From positions 186,001 to 250,000 of the forward strand of contig NZ_JAAQOM010000011.1 of assembly GCF_011682055.1 (NCBI RefSeq): a stretch of 64,000 nt of DNA, read 5' to 3'. A model generated the notes under the pieces. The model was given only the letters and a program-made list of their open reading frames with translations, made no database searches and had not been told where the DNA came from. Below, in pieces: positions 34,818 through 43,096 of the stretch (the first letter of the stretch is position 1; each line of letters opens with the position of its first letter). The DNA comes from Telluria antibiotica (GTDB lineage Bacteria; Pseudomonadota; Gammaproteobacteria; Burkholderiales; Burkholderiaceae_D). A program made the position numbers and the translations under genes.

Positions 34818-36023
34818 TTACGCGCCGGCGCGCGCACGCGTCTTCACCGACAGCGCGGCCCTGCCGGCATCGTTGGAGAAGGCAACTATCCGGAATTTCC
34901 GGATAATTCGTCGGGAAGGGGCAGAACAAGTCACTCGCGACGTCAGGGTCCTGCCTATTCCTCTACTTCTATCAAGCAGTTGGGCCAAGGTGGACGAGAG
35001 CCGAAGGCGCTTCCAACTCTGGTACAGGCGTGTCTGCATGTCGTCGAGCACGTCCTGATGCTCCCATCGCGTCACTCCGCGCTGCTGGCTCGGCGTGCAC
35101 TTCGTCTTGAGCGGGCAATCCTTGCAGTTCGAGCTCCAGTAGCGATGGTTTTTGAGGCCATTCTCGATGCTCGCAAAACGCCAGATCAGTGCTTGTCCCG
35201 CAGGACAGCGAAACTCGTCCTTCTCAGGATCGTAGATGAAATCGGCCTTGTCGAACCTGCCGTCAGCCATGGCATTCGATGTCTTCACCTTCGGTACCAG
35301 GGCACTGATACCGACCTCATGGCAGGCCAGAATCTCTTCACCCTTGAAATAGCCGCGGTCAGCTATCGCTGTAAGCTTTGGCGTCCCGATTGCCGTACGC
35401 GCTTTCTTGGCCATGCCGGACAATTGATCGCGGTCGCTGCCGTTATTCGTTACGTCGTGCTCGACGATCAAATGATGCTTTGTGTCGACGGCAGTCTGCA
35501 CGTTGTAGCCAACGATGCCCGAGCCCCGTGTCATCATCGAGCGTGCATCCGGATCGGTGAGCGAAATCTGTGTTTCGCCTGTTTCTTGCAGCTTCGCTTC
35601 GATCTTTGTGAGCGCCGCCATCTGGTCTTTCAGCGCTGCAATCTTGTCGTTGAGGCGGACCGCTTTCGCCTGTTTGGCAGCGGGTTCCTGGCGATCGTCT
35701 TGAAGTCGGGTGCCAGTCGCTGCTGACAGCTGCGTCAGCCACATCAAGTCCACGTTACGTTGGGCTTCGCGCTCAAGCCGTCGACTCGACTGAATCCGGT
35801 TGAGATAACCGTAGATGTAGAGTTTGAGCAGCACGGCCGGGTGGTAAGCGGGCCGCCCCGTTTTCGCTGGCTGTACCCTCTTGAAGCCAAGCCCGGCAAG
35901 GTTCAGCTCTTCGACAAATACATCGACTACGCGCACCGGATTGTCCTCGGAAACGTAGTCGTCCAGTAGCGCAGGCAGCAGCGTGCCTTGTCCTCGATGT
36001 TCGCCTTCGATAAAGCGCTTCAT
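34818..36023 (-). pseudogene. IS1182-type transposase, internally deleted and 3'-truncated
   Basis: The open frame has 401 codons. Residues 1-97 (MKRFIEGEHRGQGTLLP to NVDLMWLT) match the start of IS1182-type transposases. The frame then slips: GACTGGCACCCGACTTCAAG encodes the expected RLAPDFKT only in another frame. About 100 residues including the first catalytic aspartate are lost. The match resumes at KAVRLNDKIAALK, through SLTDPDARSM, NVQTAVDTKHHLIVEHDVTN, IADRGYFKGEE (second Asp) and HRYWSSNC, and stops near MQTRL (35025). The last 70 codons are unrelated and the final catalytic Glu is missing. It cannot be an active enzyme. Confidence 0.85.
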
Positions 36024-36111
36024 GCGGCAGCCGTATTGATGAGATACTGGATCAACGTTTACAGACCCGGTTCCGTTTGCCCAAAACCCAAGTTTTTACA
36101 CAGCCTGGGCC
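35025..36111 (-). mobile_element. IS1182-type element remnant
   Basis: The remnant runs from the last recognisable transposase codon to its right end at 36111, where the minus strand begins GGCCCAGGCTGTGTAAAAAC. That boundary is defined by comparison with the 119-bp copy at 39083-39201, after which the two sequences differ. The left end is lost. Confidence 0.75.
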
Positions 36112-36142
36112 AAGAGCAGACGTTATAGAAAGGGTGAGCTCG

Positions 36143-36226
36143 ATGACTTTGACGGCTTGGATTCTGCTGGCGTTAGGCATCACAACGCTTTGTCTAGCTG
36201 CCTATGCCATACGGAAGGTGCCGTGA
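36143..36226 (+). CDS. Possible 27-residue membrane peptide
   Basis: ATG at 36143 to TGA at 36224. The product starts MTLTAWILLALGITTLCLAA, a single hydrophobic helix, and ends in a basic tail (YAIRKVP). AGGG lies about 9 bases upstream. It sits in the 145 bases between the IS1182 remnant and the IS5-type element. It is too short to test by codon use, and chance cannot be excluded. Confidence 0.35.
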   Translation: MTLTAWILLALGITTLCLAAYAIRKVP

Positions 36227-36256
36227 CCGGGTGGAGCATCCATTCCATCGTTCTTA

Positions 36257-36273
36257 GTACGCCTAACAAAACC
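36257..36273 (+). repeat. Left terminal inverted repeat of the IS5-type element
   Basis: GTACGCCTAACAAAACC, preceded by target copy TTA. Confidence 0.9.
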
Positions 36274-37066
36274 GTTCGACATACCGCCAACAGATCGGCG
36301 AGCAGGCAAGCGAAAGGAACGCCTGATGGATATCTGCTCGCCGCTCATGCCGGATGCGCAACCTGCGAAAGCGGTGTAGCCATCCCAAGGTGCGCTCAAC
36401 GACCCAACGCCATCGGCCGAGCCTTTCTCGAGACTCCACACCATATCGCGCGATACGTGCTGCGATACCTCGTCGGCGTAGCCAAGCCCGATGTGCTCGC
36501 GAAGCGTATGCCCGATCAGCGTGCAGCTTACCCGGACGTTTCCGCGCACGACCGCAAAGCCCTTTGACCGCTGGGATAGCTTCAACGAGTGGAATAAGAA
36601 AACGCGAGTCGTGTACCTGGGCGCCCGAGATCTTGGCTACCAAGGGCAACCCGCGCTGATCTACGAGCAGGTGGTGTTTGCAGCCGAGCTTGCCACGATC
36701 AGTAGGATTTCTGCCCGTGTGCTCGCCACCGGCAGGGGCCGGAACACTGGCAGCGTCAACGCAAGCTCGATCCCACATGATTTGATCGTGCTCGCGCAGC
36801 CGTCGAAGAACTGCCTCGTGGACTCGCTGCCAAACGCCAGCTTTCATCCATTCATGGAGCCGGCGCCAACAAGTCATGCCACTGCCGCAGCCGAGTTCGC
36901 GCGGCAAATATTCCCATGGTATTCCGGTCTTGAGCACAAACAGGATGCCAGTTAGGGTCGCGCGATCATTGAGACGCGGCCGTCCGCCTTTTGGCGACCT
37001 GCTGTGGGTCGGGAGATGAGCTGCTATAAGCGACCAAAGGTCTTCGGGAAGAAGTGCTTGGGCCAT
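36263..37066 (-). CDS. IS5-family transposase
   Basis: DDE transposase of 267 residues in one frame. The N-terminal part (MAQALLPEDLWSLIAAHLP, then GRPRLNDRATLTGILFVLKTGIPW) is the DUF4096-like helix-turn-helix typical of the IS427-type group. The catalytic residues are D104 (WDRACVDAASV), D184 (LHADRAYAS) and E224 (WVVERTLGWLHRFRRL). The C-terminus reaches into the left inverted repeat. It is complete and probably active. Confidence 0.92.
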   Translation of the reverse strand: MAQALLPEDLWSLIAAHLPTHSRSPKGGRPRLNDRATLTGILFVLKTGIPWEYLPRELGCGSGMTCWRRLHEWMKAGVWQRVHEAVLRRLREHDQIMWDRACVDAASVPAPAGGEHTGRNPTDRGKLGCKHHLLVDQRGLPLVAKISGAQVHDSRFLIPLVEAIPAVKGLCGRARKRPGKLHADRAYASRAHRAWLRRRGIAARIARYGVESRERLGRWRWVVERTLGWLHRFRRLRIRHERRADIHQAFLSLACSPICWRYVERFC

Positions 37067-37165
37067 GGCATCAGTCCGTTTCGGAACACGACCGCCATCT
37101 TAGCTGCCGAAGCACGGCTGTGTACGCCCGCTATCGCCCCGAGGCAGAAATAGTCCGACATGGCG

Positions 37166-37516
37166 TTAAACGTCAAAACCTGCTTTTCGTAGAAGCGCGT
37201 CGACGTCAATCAATGCTTCTTCCGCCTTCACCTTGTCCCATGGCGGCGCGGGACATCCCGGTTCTTGTGTGCAGATGTAGAGGACCGAGTTCTCGAGAAG
37301 CCAGTCGACAACGAAACCTTCCGCAAGGGCAAACGAAATTTCATACTCGATTTGTGCTGGAGCTATGTCTAGACCGTTCGGTTTGTCTGCACCGGCATAC
37401 TGCACCATTCGGCATCGTTGAGGAAGACATGTCCCTACCGAGTTTCGGTACTCGGTTAGCCGCTGCTTCAGCTTCGCAAGAAATTCTGGCGAGGAGTTTT
37501 CGATGTTGAATGCCAT
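37166..37516 (-). CDS. Passenger gene inside the IS5-type element, unknown function
   Basis: A 116-residue soluble, acidic protein starting MAFNIENSSPEFLAKLKQRL. It has no signal peptide or membrane segment. It contains five cysteines (VGTCLPQRCR, YICTQEPGCP). It ends 99 bases upstream of the transposase start on the same strand and lies wholly between the inverted repeats, so it moves with the element. CAGGAG lies 13 bases before the ATG. I do not recognise the family; helper, regulator or cargo are all possible. Confidence 0.6.
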   Translation of the reverse strand: MAFNIENSSPEFLAKLKQRLTEYRNSVGTCLPQRCRMVQYAGADKPNGLDIAPAQIEYEISFALAEGFVVDWLLENSVLYICTQEPGCPAPPWDKVKAEEALIDVDALLRKAGFDV

Positions 37517-37597
37517 GGTACGAGATCCGCTCCTGGCCGAACTTGGCCGGTCGGCACGGCTCAGTGTATCAGACTGTTGTCTGTAGAGCAACTATGG

Positions 37598-37614
37598 GGT
37601 TTTGTTAGGCGTAC
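37598..37614 (-). repeat. Right terminal inverted repeat of the IS5-type element
   Basis: GGTTTTGTTAGGCGTAC, followed by target copy TTA. Confidence 0.9.
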
Positions 37615-37622
37615 TTAGTCTC

Positions 37623-38855
37623 TCATTTCAATCTACTGCTCCAGGTAGCACTGCTCGCTGCTTCCACTGCTTGGATCAAGGCGACCATGCCATTCTCGTT
37701 AACGCTGTGATCGTGGTTGCCGAGCCAATGATCCATGCCCTCTATCGCGACAACCGATACGCGAGCCGGCTGCTTTGCATACGCAATGAGTTTTTCCTGC
37801 GTGCCAACGTTAATCATGATGTCGTCCTGCCCGAACACAAATGTGATGCTTCCCCGGTAATCTTTTAGCCTATCCAGTATGCTAACTTTATCGCTTAGCA
37901 ACTCCGAGATATAAACAGCTTTCACAGCCGAAACATTTATAAGGGCACCGTCACTAAGGTTCACAAGCTGCTTGGTATCGGGAGGCGCGTTTATTAACTC
38001 TTTCACATCGTGCTGGTAGCGTTCCTCGAGCTTTCCCCTGATGTCGACGAGGTCTTGAACGCTAAATGAGTCAGTCTTCCATTTCAACAGGTCCATTGCC
38101 GAATAGTGACGGGTTTTCGCGTCAGGAAGCTTATCGATATCGGCGTTGGTAATGACCCCATTATGTTGACTTGCGATATCCTGTAACCATTCGATTTGGC
38201 GATCAACAAGCTGCCAGTGGAACAAATCACGCGGTGAACTCGCGAAACCTCCGATCAGAACCAGGGCGAGTGGATCAATTTTCCCCGCTTGTATTAGCTT
38301 GGCTGCGGGCACAATTCCTTCCGAATGAGTAACGATAATAACGTCGTGCGAGCGCCACCGTGCTCGAGCCATATCGATTATTGCCATTAGGTCTTCCGCT
38401 CGCGTCTCGCCAGTAGTAGTTCCTGCGGCATTCAAATCGAGACAATCAACATTGAAAGCATATTCGGTCAGCATCAGGGCGCGCCCGACTTGTTTTTCGC
38501 ATCTCAATACGCTTCCCAAGCCGCGGTTGTCGAATCTGATTACTCTGTAGCCACGCGCAGCTAAACGCATCGCCACATCCCTATACCAGAATTTTCCTCT
38601 GCGGGCCTCGGGGAAAGGTTGGACATAAAGTTCACCATCCGCCGACGAATAAGTACCGCCCACAAGAATGATTGTGGGCCGCGCCGCACTCGCCGGCGAT
38701 GCAGGTTGGGCTATGCTGCCCTTGATCTCGATTTTTGGTGTGGATGAAGGTATCGAAAAGAACTCTTCAATGACCTCGGCGTGTGCATATGGCGCAAACA
38801 TTGAAAGAAAAGCGGCAGCAAAAATTAAAGCGGTCCAACCCCGGTGTCCGCGCAT
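37623..38855 (-). CDS. Exported alpha/beta hydrolase family protein
   Basis: Predicted secreted serine hydrolase of 410 residues; the substrate is unknown. A signal peptide ends near APYAHA. The oxyanion region is ILVGGTYSS, the nucleophile elbow VTHSEG, the acid FGQDDIMIN, and the histidine GMDHWLGNHDH, so the triad is complete. An ATG 14 codons upstream (38897) is possible; 38855 gives a more normal signal peptide and has GGGA before it. GC is near half, well below the neighbouring core genes, with many AT-ending codons, which suggests recent transfer. Its stop lies 9 bases from the IS5-type element. Confidence 0.75.
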   Translation of the reverse strand: MRGHRGWTALIFAAAFLSMFAPYAHAEVIEEFFSIPSSTPKIEIKGSIAQPASPASAARPTIILVGGTYSSADGELYVQPFPEARRGKFWYRDVAMRLAARGYRVIRFDNRGLGSVLRCEKQVGRALMLTEYAFNVDCLDLNAAGTTTGETRAEDLMAIIDMARARWRSHDVIIVTHSEGIVPAAKLIQAGKIDPLALVLIGGFASSPRDLFHWQLVDRQIEWLQDIASQHNGVITNADIDKLPDAKTRHYSAMDLLKWKTDSFSVQDLVDIRGKLEERYQHDVKELINAPPDTKQLVNLSDGALINVSAVKAVYISELLSDKVSILDRLKDYRGSITFVFGQDDIMINVGTQEKLIAYAKQPARVSVVAIEGMDHWLGNHDHSVNENGMVALIQAVEAASSATWSSRLK

Positions 38856-39046
38856 GTAATCCCGGCATTTGTTGGCTATCAAATTATGTCGTGCCATTGA
38901 TCATTTGATGACGAATGAACCAAAAAAATGAAATATGCAGACATACGAATTTCAGTCAGCGACTTAACCCTTCTTGTGGACCCAAATCGCTCTTTTTCGT
39001 ATTTTCCCGTAAAAAAGCACTTCCGAAGCTGTAGAAATAACGCTAA

Positions 39047-39076
39047 TGGGCCGGAAGTACTTATGCTTCCGACCCA
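39047..39076. repeat. Inverted repeat left of the IS remnant
   Basis: TGGGCCGGAAG (39047-39057) pairs with CTTCCGACCCA (39066-39076) with one G-T pair. There is no T run. The surrounding 38898-39082 is AT-rich and I see no gene in it. Confidence 0.5.
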
Positions 39077-39082
39077 TGATAG

Positions 39083-39201
39083 CTCGATGTTCGCCTTCGA
39101 TAAAGCGCTTCATGCGGCAGCCGTATTGATGAGATACTGGATCAACGTTCACAGACCCGGTTCCGTTTTCCCGAAACCTAAGTTTTTACACAGCCTGGGC
39201 C
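39083..39201 (-). mobile_element. 119-bp end fragment of a second IS1182-type copy
   Basis: Matches 35993-36111 over the full 119 bases with about four differences and in the same orientation. It holds the right terminus and the first codons of the transposase (MKRFIEGEHR), which then run into unrelated sequence. The rest of this copy has been deleted. Confidence 0.88.
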
Positions 39202-39346
39202 GGTTGCGGAAGTCTAAGGAGGCGCGGCATCGGTAAGCGTCCTTGAAGTATCCGCCAGCCAGATGGGCAGTATGGTTTTCGACTTTATCGCATGTTCGGC
39301 TGTTCGTCTCGCTAGGACTCAGCAATACCTCGGACGGCACGGACAT

Positions 39347-39460
39347 AAAAAAACCCGCTCCTTGCGGGAGCGGGTGAAGTCCAAAACTAGGGATGTCCTG
39401 AAAGAGACGAGTCCATAGTACGGCAGCCTTGAGCGGGCCTCTGTGCGCTGCTTCACACAA
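39347..39460 (-). ncRNA. Candidate small RNA element, copy 2, with a 9-codon frame
   Basis: Homologue of 34670-34785. The terminator arms are 39353-39361 and 39367-39375 (ACCCGCTCC and complement), different in sequence from copy 1 but equally paired, then a U run from 39347-39353. The 36 identical bases are 39377-39412; GCCTCTGTGCG recurs at 39437-39447 with almost the same spacing. The tiny frame, 39416 down to 39387, encodes MDSSLSGHP. Upstream sequence is AT-rich (TTGATATAAAAGA on the minus strand), fitting a promoter. Confidence 0.5.
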
Positions 39461-39504
39461 AGAAAAATCTTTTATATCAAGGCGATCATGTATTGAGCAG
39501 CACC

Positions 39505-39540
39505 ATAAAAAAAGCCGCCGCGGCCAGGCCGGGCGGCTTT
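39505..39540 (-). terminator. Rho-independent terminator after secF
   Basis: AAAGCCGCC (39511-39519) and GGCGGCTTT (39532-39540) form the stem; on the minus strand a T run follows. Confidence 0.88.
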
Positions 39541-39556
39541 GTCGGAACGGACCGGA

Positions 39557-40579
39557 TTACACGACGGCGCCGTCCGTTTCATCCTTCGGCTTGACCGGCT
39601 TGATCAGGTCTTCGCGCTTGACGCCCAGCCACATGGCGATGGCGGCCGCGACGAACACGGACGAGTAAATGCCGAACAGGATACCGATGGTCAGCGCGAC
39701 GGCGAAGTAGTGCAGCGTCTGGCCGCCAAAGAACAGCATCGACAGGACCATCATCTCGGTACAGCCGTGGGTGATGATCGTACGCGAGATCGTGCTCGTG
39801 ATCGCGTGGTCGATGACCTGGGTCACGGACAGCTTGCGCTCCTTGCGGAACGTCTCGCGGATCCGGTCGAAGATCACGACCGATTCGTTGACGGAGTAGC
39901 CCAGCACCGCGAGCACGGCGGCCAGCACGGTCAGCGAGAATTCCCACTGGAAGAAGGCGAAGAAGCCCAGGATGATGACGACGTCGTGCAGGTTGGCGAC
40001 GATCGCGGCGACGGCGAACTTCCATTCGAAGCGCACGGCCAGGTAGACCATCACGCCGATCACGACCATGATCAGCGCGTTCAAGCCGTTCTGCGCCAGC
40101 TCGTCGCCGACCTGCGGGCCGACGAATTCGACGCGCTGCAGGCTCACGACTTCCGCCCCGGCCGCGTTGACGCAGCTGGTGCGGGTGACGTTCTCGCCCT
40201 TGTCGGTGGTCTGCTGGACCTGCTTCGGCGCACCGGATTCGGCCGCGCACAGCGCGTTGAACACGGTGGCCGACGTGCCCGAACCGGAGACGTCCTTGCG
40301 GACCGGCAGGCGCAGCATGATGTCCTGCGCGGTGCCGAACGGCACCACTTCCGGCTGCTCATAGCCCAGCTTTTCCAGGCTGCGGCGGATCTTCTCCTGG
40401 TCGGCCGCGTGCGGGTAGCGCAGCTCCATCACGGTACCGCCCGTGAACTCGACCGAGAAATGCAGGCCCTTGGTCACCAGGAAGAACACTGCGGCGACGA
40501 AGGTCAGCGCCGAGATCACGTTGAAGATCAACGCGTGGCGCATGAACGGGATGTCCCGTTTAATCTTGAAAAATTCCAT
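39557..40579 (-). CDS. secF: Protein translocase subunit SecF
   Basis: Inner-membrane partner of SecD that uses the proton gradient to help pull proteins out of SecYEG. The protein has 340 residues and six membrane helices: one at residues 15-37, a periplasmic domain with VEFTGGTVMELRY, and five C-terminal helices containing VGYSVNESVVIFDRIRE-type sequence (here LGYSVNESVVIFDRIRE). It is the last gene of yajC-secD-secF, 12 bases after secD. Confidence 0.96.
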   Translation of the reverse strand: MEFFKIKRDIPFMRHALIFNVISALTFVAAVFFLVTKGLHFSVEFTGGTVMELRYPHAADQEKIRRSLEKLGYEQPEVVPFGTAQDIMLRLPVRKDVSGSGTSATVFNALCAAESGAPKQVQQTTDKGENVTRTSCVNAAGAEVVSLQRVEFVGPQVGDELAQNGLNALIMVVIGVMVYLAVRFEWKFAVAAIVANLHDVVIILGFFAFFQWEFSLTVLAAVLAVLGYSVNESVVIFDRIRETFRKERKLSVTQVIDHAITSTISRTIITHGCTEMMVLSMLFFGGQTLHYFAVALTIGILFGIYSSVFVAAAIAMWLGVKREDLIKPVKPKDETDGAVV

Positions 40580-40591
40580 GTTCTACCCCGA

Positions 40592-42481
40592 TTAACCTTT
40601 CTTGACGGCCGTGCCGGCCCCTGCGGCATTCGCGTTCCACACGGTGCCGATGGCAATCTTGCCCAGTTTCTTCTTGCGGCCGTACCACAGGTTCACGACA
40701 CCGCGCGACAGGAACACGGCCGAGAACATCGAGGTCAGGATGCCCAGGCAGTGAACGACGGCGAAGCCGCGCACGGCGCCCGAACCGAACACGAGCAATG
40801 CCAGGCCGACGATCAGGGTCGTCACGTTCGAGTCGAGAATCGTCGCCCATGCATGGCTGAAGCCGGCCGAGATCGCGGCCTGCGGCGTGTTACCCGCGCG
40901 CAGTTCCTCGCGGATGCGTTCGTTGATCAGCACGTTGGCGTCGATCGCCATACCGAGCGCCAGCGCGATTGCCGCGATACCCGGCAGGGTCAGCGTCGCG
41001 CCCAGCATCGACAGCAGGGCCAGCAGGAACAGCAGGTTGCAGGCCAGCGCGATGACGCTGAAGAAGCCGAACAGCTGGTAGTAGATGATCATGAAGATCG
41101 CGATCGCCACGAAGCCCCACAACGTGGAATGCAGGCCCTTGGCGATGTTCTCGGCACCCAGCTGCGGGCCGACGACGCGTTCCTCGACGAATTCCATCGG
41201 TGCCGACAGCGCGCCGGCGCGCAGCAGCAGCGCCAGCTCGGCGGCGGCTTGCGGGCTGGCCATGCCGGTCGTCTGGAAGTTCGAACCGAATTCACTCTGG
41301 ATGGTCGCGACCTGGAGCACGCTGTACTTGCCTTTTTCCTTCAGCAGCGTGGCCATGCGCTTGCCGACGCGCTCGCGGGTCATGGCGCGCATCTTGCGGC
41401 CGCCCTCGCTGTTCAACTCGATGCTCACGGCCGGACGCTGGTTCTGGTCGAAGCTGGCGACGGCGTTGATGACCGAGTCGCCGGTCGCGACGACGTCCTT
41501 TGACACGACGACCGGTGCACCCGGGCCTTCGGTGAACAGTTCCGAATTCAGCGGGATCGCGGCGGACAGCTCGGTGCCCGGGGTGACGGTATCGTCGGTC
41601 ACGCGGAATTCCAGCGTCGCGGTACGGCCGATGATGTCCTTCGCGTGGGCGACGTCCTGCACGCCCGGCAGCTGGACGACGATGCGGTCGCGGCCCTGTT
41701 GCTGGATCACGGGCTCGCTCACGCCCAGTTCATTGATACGCTTGCCCAGTGCCGCGATGTTCTGCTTGACGCCCTCTTCCACCACGCGCTGCAGCGCTGC
41801 CGGCTTCAGGGTGACGACCAGCTTCAGGTCGTTGCCGTCGGCGGCATCGGCGAATGCCAGGTCGGCGTTCTGGTTGGCCAGCACGTTGTGCGCCTGCGTA
41901 CGCGTGGCCTCGTCGCGGAAATTGACCACGACGTCGTTGCCGACGCGGTCGATACCGGCGTGACGGATGTTCTTCTCGCGCAGCTCGCTGCGGACGCTGG
42001 AGAGGACGCTCTTGATGCGGGTGTCCTGCACGGCCTTGGCATCCACCTGCAGCAGGAAGTGCACCCCGCCGCGCAGGTCGAGGCCGAGATTCAACGGCTT
42101 GGCGTGCAGCGCCTGCATCCACGCGGGCGTGTTCTTGACCAGGTTGACGGTGACGATGTAGTCCGGGTCCGTCGGGTCGCGGTTCAGGTCGCGCTCGAGC
42201 GCCGCCTTCGCCTTGAACTGGGCGTCCGGCGTCGCGAAGCGCGCACGCACGGACGCGCTGTCGCCCGCACCCTCCAGACTCACGACGTCGGCGGGGATGC
42301 CTTCGCGCTTGAGCGCATCGGCGACCTTGCCGACCGTGTCGCTGTTGACCTTGACCGTCGCCTTGGACGTCGTCACCTGCAACGCCGGCGAATCGCCGAA
42401 ATAGTTCGGCGCCGTGTACAGCAGGCCGACCAGTACTGCGACAAGGATCAGTATGTATTTCCAGAGGGGGTAACGATTCAT
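40592..42481 (-). CDS. secD: Protein translocase subunit SecD
   Basis: Larger subunit of the SecDF export motor. The protein has 629 residues. It has one N-terminal helix (residues 6-22), a long periplasmic region with the conserved LDLRGGVHFLLQVD near residue 113, and five C-terminal helices, including the AIDANVLINERIREEL element. The length is typical. It sits between yajC and secF on the same strand. Confidence 0.97.
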   Translation of the reverse strand: MNRYPLWKYILILVAVLVGLLYTAPNYFGDSPALQVTTSKATVKVNSDTVGKVADALKREGIPADVVSLEGAGDSASVRARFATPDAQFKAKAALERDLNRDPTDPDYIVTVNLVKNTPAWMQALHAKPLNLGLDLRGGVHFLLQVDAKAVQDTRIKSVLSSVRSELREKNIRHAGIDRVGNDVVVNFRDEATRTQAHNVLANQNADLAFADAADGNDLKLVVTLKPAALQRVVEEGVKQNIAALGKRINELGVSEPVIQQQGRDRIVVQLPGVQDVAHAKDIIGRTATLEFRVTDDTVTPGTELSAAIPLNSELFTEGPGAPVVVSKDVVATGDSVINAVASFDQNQRPAVSIELNSEGGRKMRAMTRERVGKRMATLLKEKGKYSVLQVATIQSEFGSNFQTTGMASPQAAAELALLLRAGALSAPMEFVEERVVGPQLGAENIAKGLHSTLWGFVAIAIFMIIYYQLFGFFSVIALACNLLFLLALLSMLGATLTLPGIAAIALALGMAIDANVLINERIREELRAGNTPQAAISAGFSHAWATILDSNVTTLIVGLALLVFGSGAVRGFAVVHCLGILTSMFSAVFLSRGVVNLWYGRKKKLGKIAIGTVWNANAAGAGTAVKKG

Positions 42482-42535
42482 GATGCTCCAGCGTTCAGGA
42501 TCGGGCGGAGCGCGGCGCGGGCCGCGCGGCCGGCG

Positions 42536-42868
42536 TTACAGGGACTTCAGCGTGCCCTTCGGCAGCAGCGCGGTCACGGCGTTCTTCTGCACGACCACTT
42601 CGGTACCGGCAGCCACTTCGATGTTGACATAGGTGTCGGTGACTTTGGTCACGCGGCCCAGCATGCCGCCGACCGTGATCACTTCATCGCCCTTGGCCAG
42701 CGCATCCATCATCGATTTCAGCTCTTTCTGGCGCTTCTGCTGCGGGCGGATCATGAGGAAGTACATGACCACGAACATCAGGACCAGCGGGGCGAACGTG
42801 GTGAGGTTGCCCATCAGACCCGGATCGGCGGCACCGGCGGTTTGCGCGTACGCGTTGGAAATGAACAC
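42536..42868 (-). CDS. yajC: Preprotein translocase subunit YajC
   Basis: Small inner-membrane accessory of SecDF, 110 residues. One helix (about residues 17-37, LVLMFVVMYFLMIRPQQKRQKE) carries the family signature FLMIRPQQKR, followed by a small barrel domain (GDEVITVGGMLGRVTKV). I choose the GTG at 42868, read VFISNAYAQTAG, because CGGAG lies just before it and the product then has normal length; an ATG much farther upstream would run through a non-coding region. Confidence 0.93.
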   Translation of the reverse strand: MFISNAYAQTAGAADPGLMGNLTTFAPLVLMFVVMYFLMIRPQQKRQKELKSMMDALAKGDEVITVGGMLGRVTKVTDTYVNIEVAAGTEVVVQKNAVTALLPKGTLKSL

Positions 42869-43009
42869 AAGGACTCCGATTGTATAAGTGAAAAAACAAG
42901 CGCTGTATTCTAGCACCGGCAAAGTGTCAACAGCCAGATTCCCGCCATGTGGGAACGGCAATGCCCGAATGCAAGAGTTATCGGAAATTTAATTCGCGGG
43001 ATGATTGAC

Positions 43010-43089
43010 GTAGGGTGGGCACCCCCGTGCCCACGCGTAACGTATGCGTCATGCCGACGTCCGCGTGGGCACAAGGGTGCCCACCCTAC
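43010..43089. repeat. REP-like inverted pair between tgt and yajC
   Basis: Unit one, 43010-43034, is GTAGGGTGGGCACC then GTGCCCACG. Unit two, 43063-43089, ends GGGTGCCCACC then CTAC. The spacer contains ATGCGTCATGCCGACGTC, close to the spacers at 23738 and 47545. Confidence 0.82.
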
Positions 43090-43096
43090 AGGACGA

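Larger units (their letters stand above)
36257..37614 (-). mobile_element. IS5-family insertion sequence with a passenger gene
   Basis: A 1358-bp element with perfect 17-bp terminal inverted repeats (GTACGCCTAACAAAACC at 36257-36273, its complement at 37598-37614). It is flanked by TTA at 36254-36256 and at 37615-37617, a 3-bp target duplication as in the IS427/IS1031 groups. It carries a transposase gene and, upstream on the same strand, a 116-codon gene that is not a transposase part. It is longer than the usual 800-1000 bp of its group. It appears intact. Confidence 0.88.

Noticed and set aside
37024..37209. A 61-codon frame between the transposase and passenger genes of the IS5-type element
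   Set aside because: It overlaps both genes, has no good ribosome site and no recognisable feature.
38964..39152. A 62-codon frame starting with IS transposase residues (MKRFIEGEHR)
   Set aside because: Only the first ten residues come from the transposase; the rest is unrelated flanking DNA, so it is a junction of the IS remnant and not a gene.
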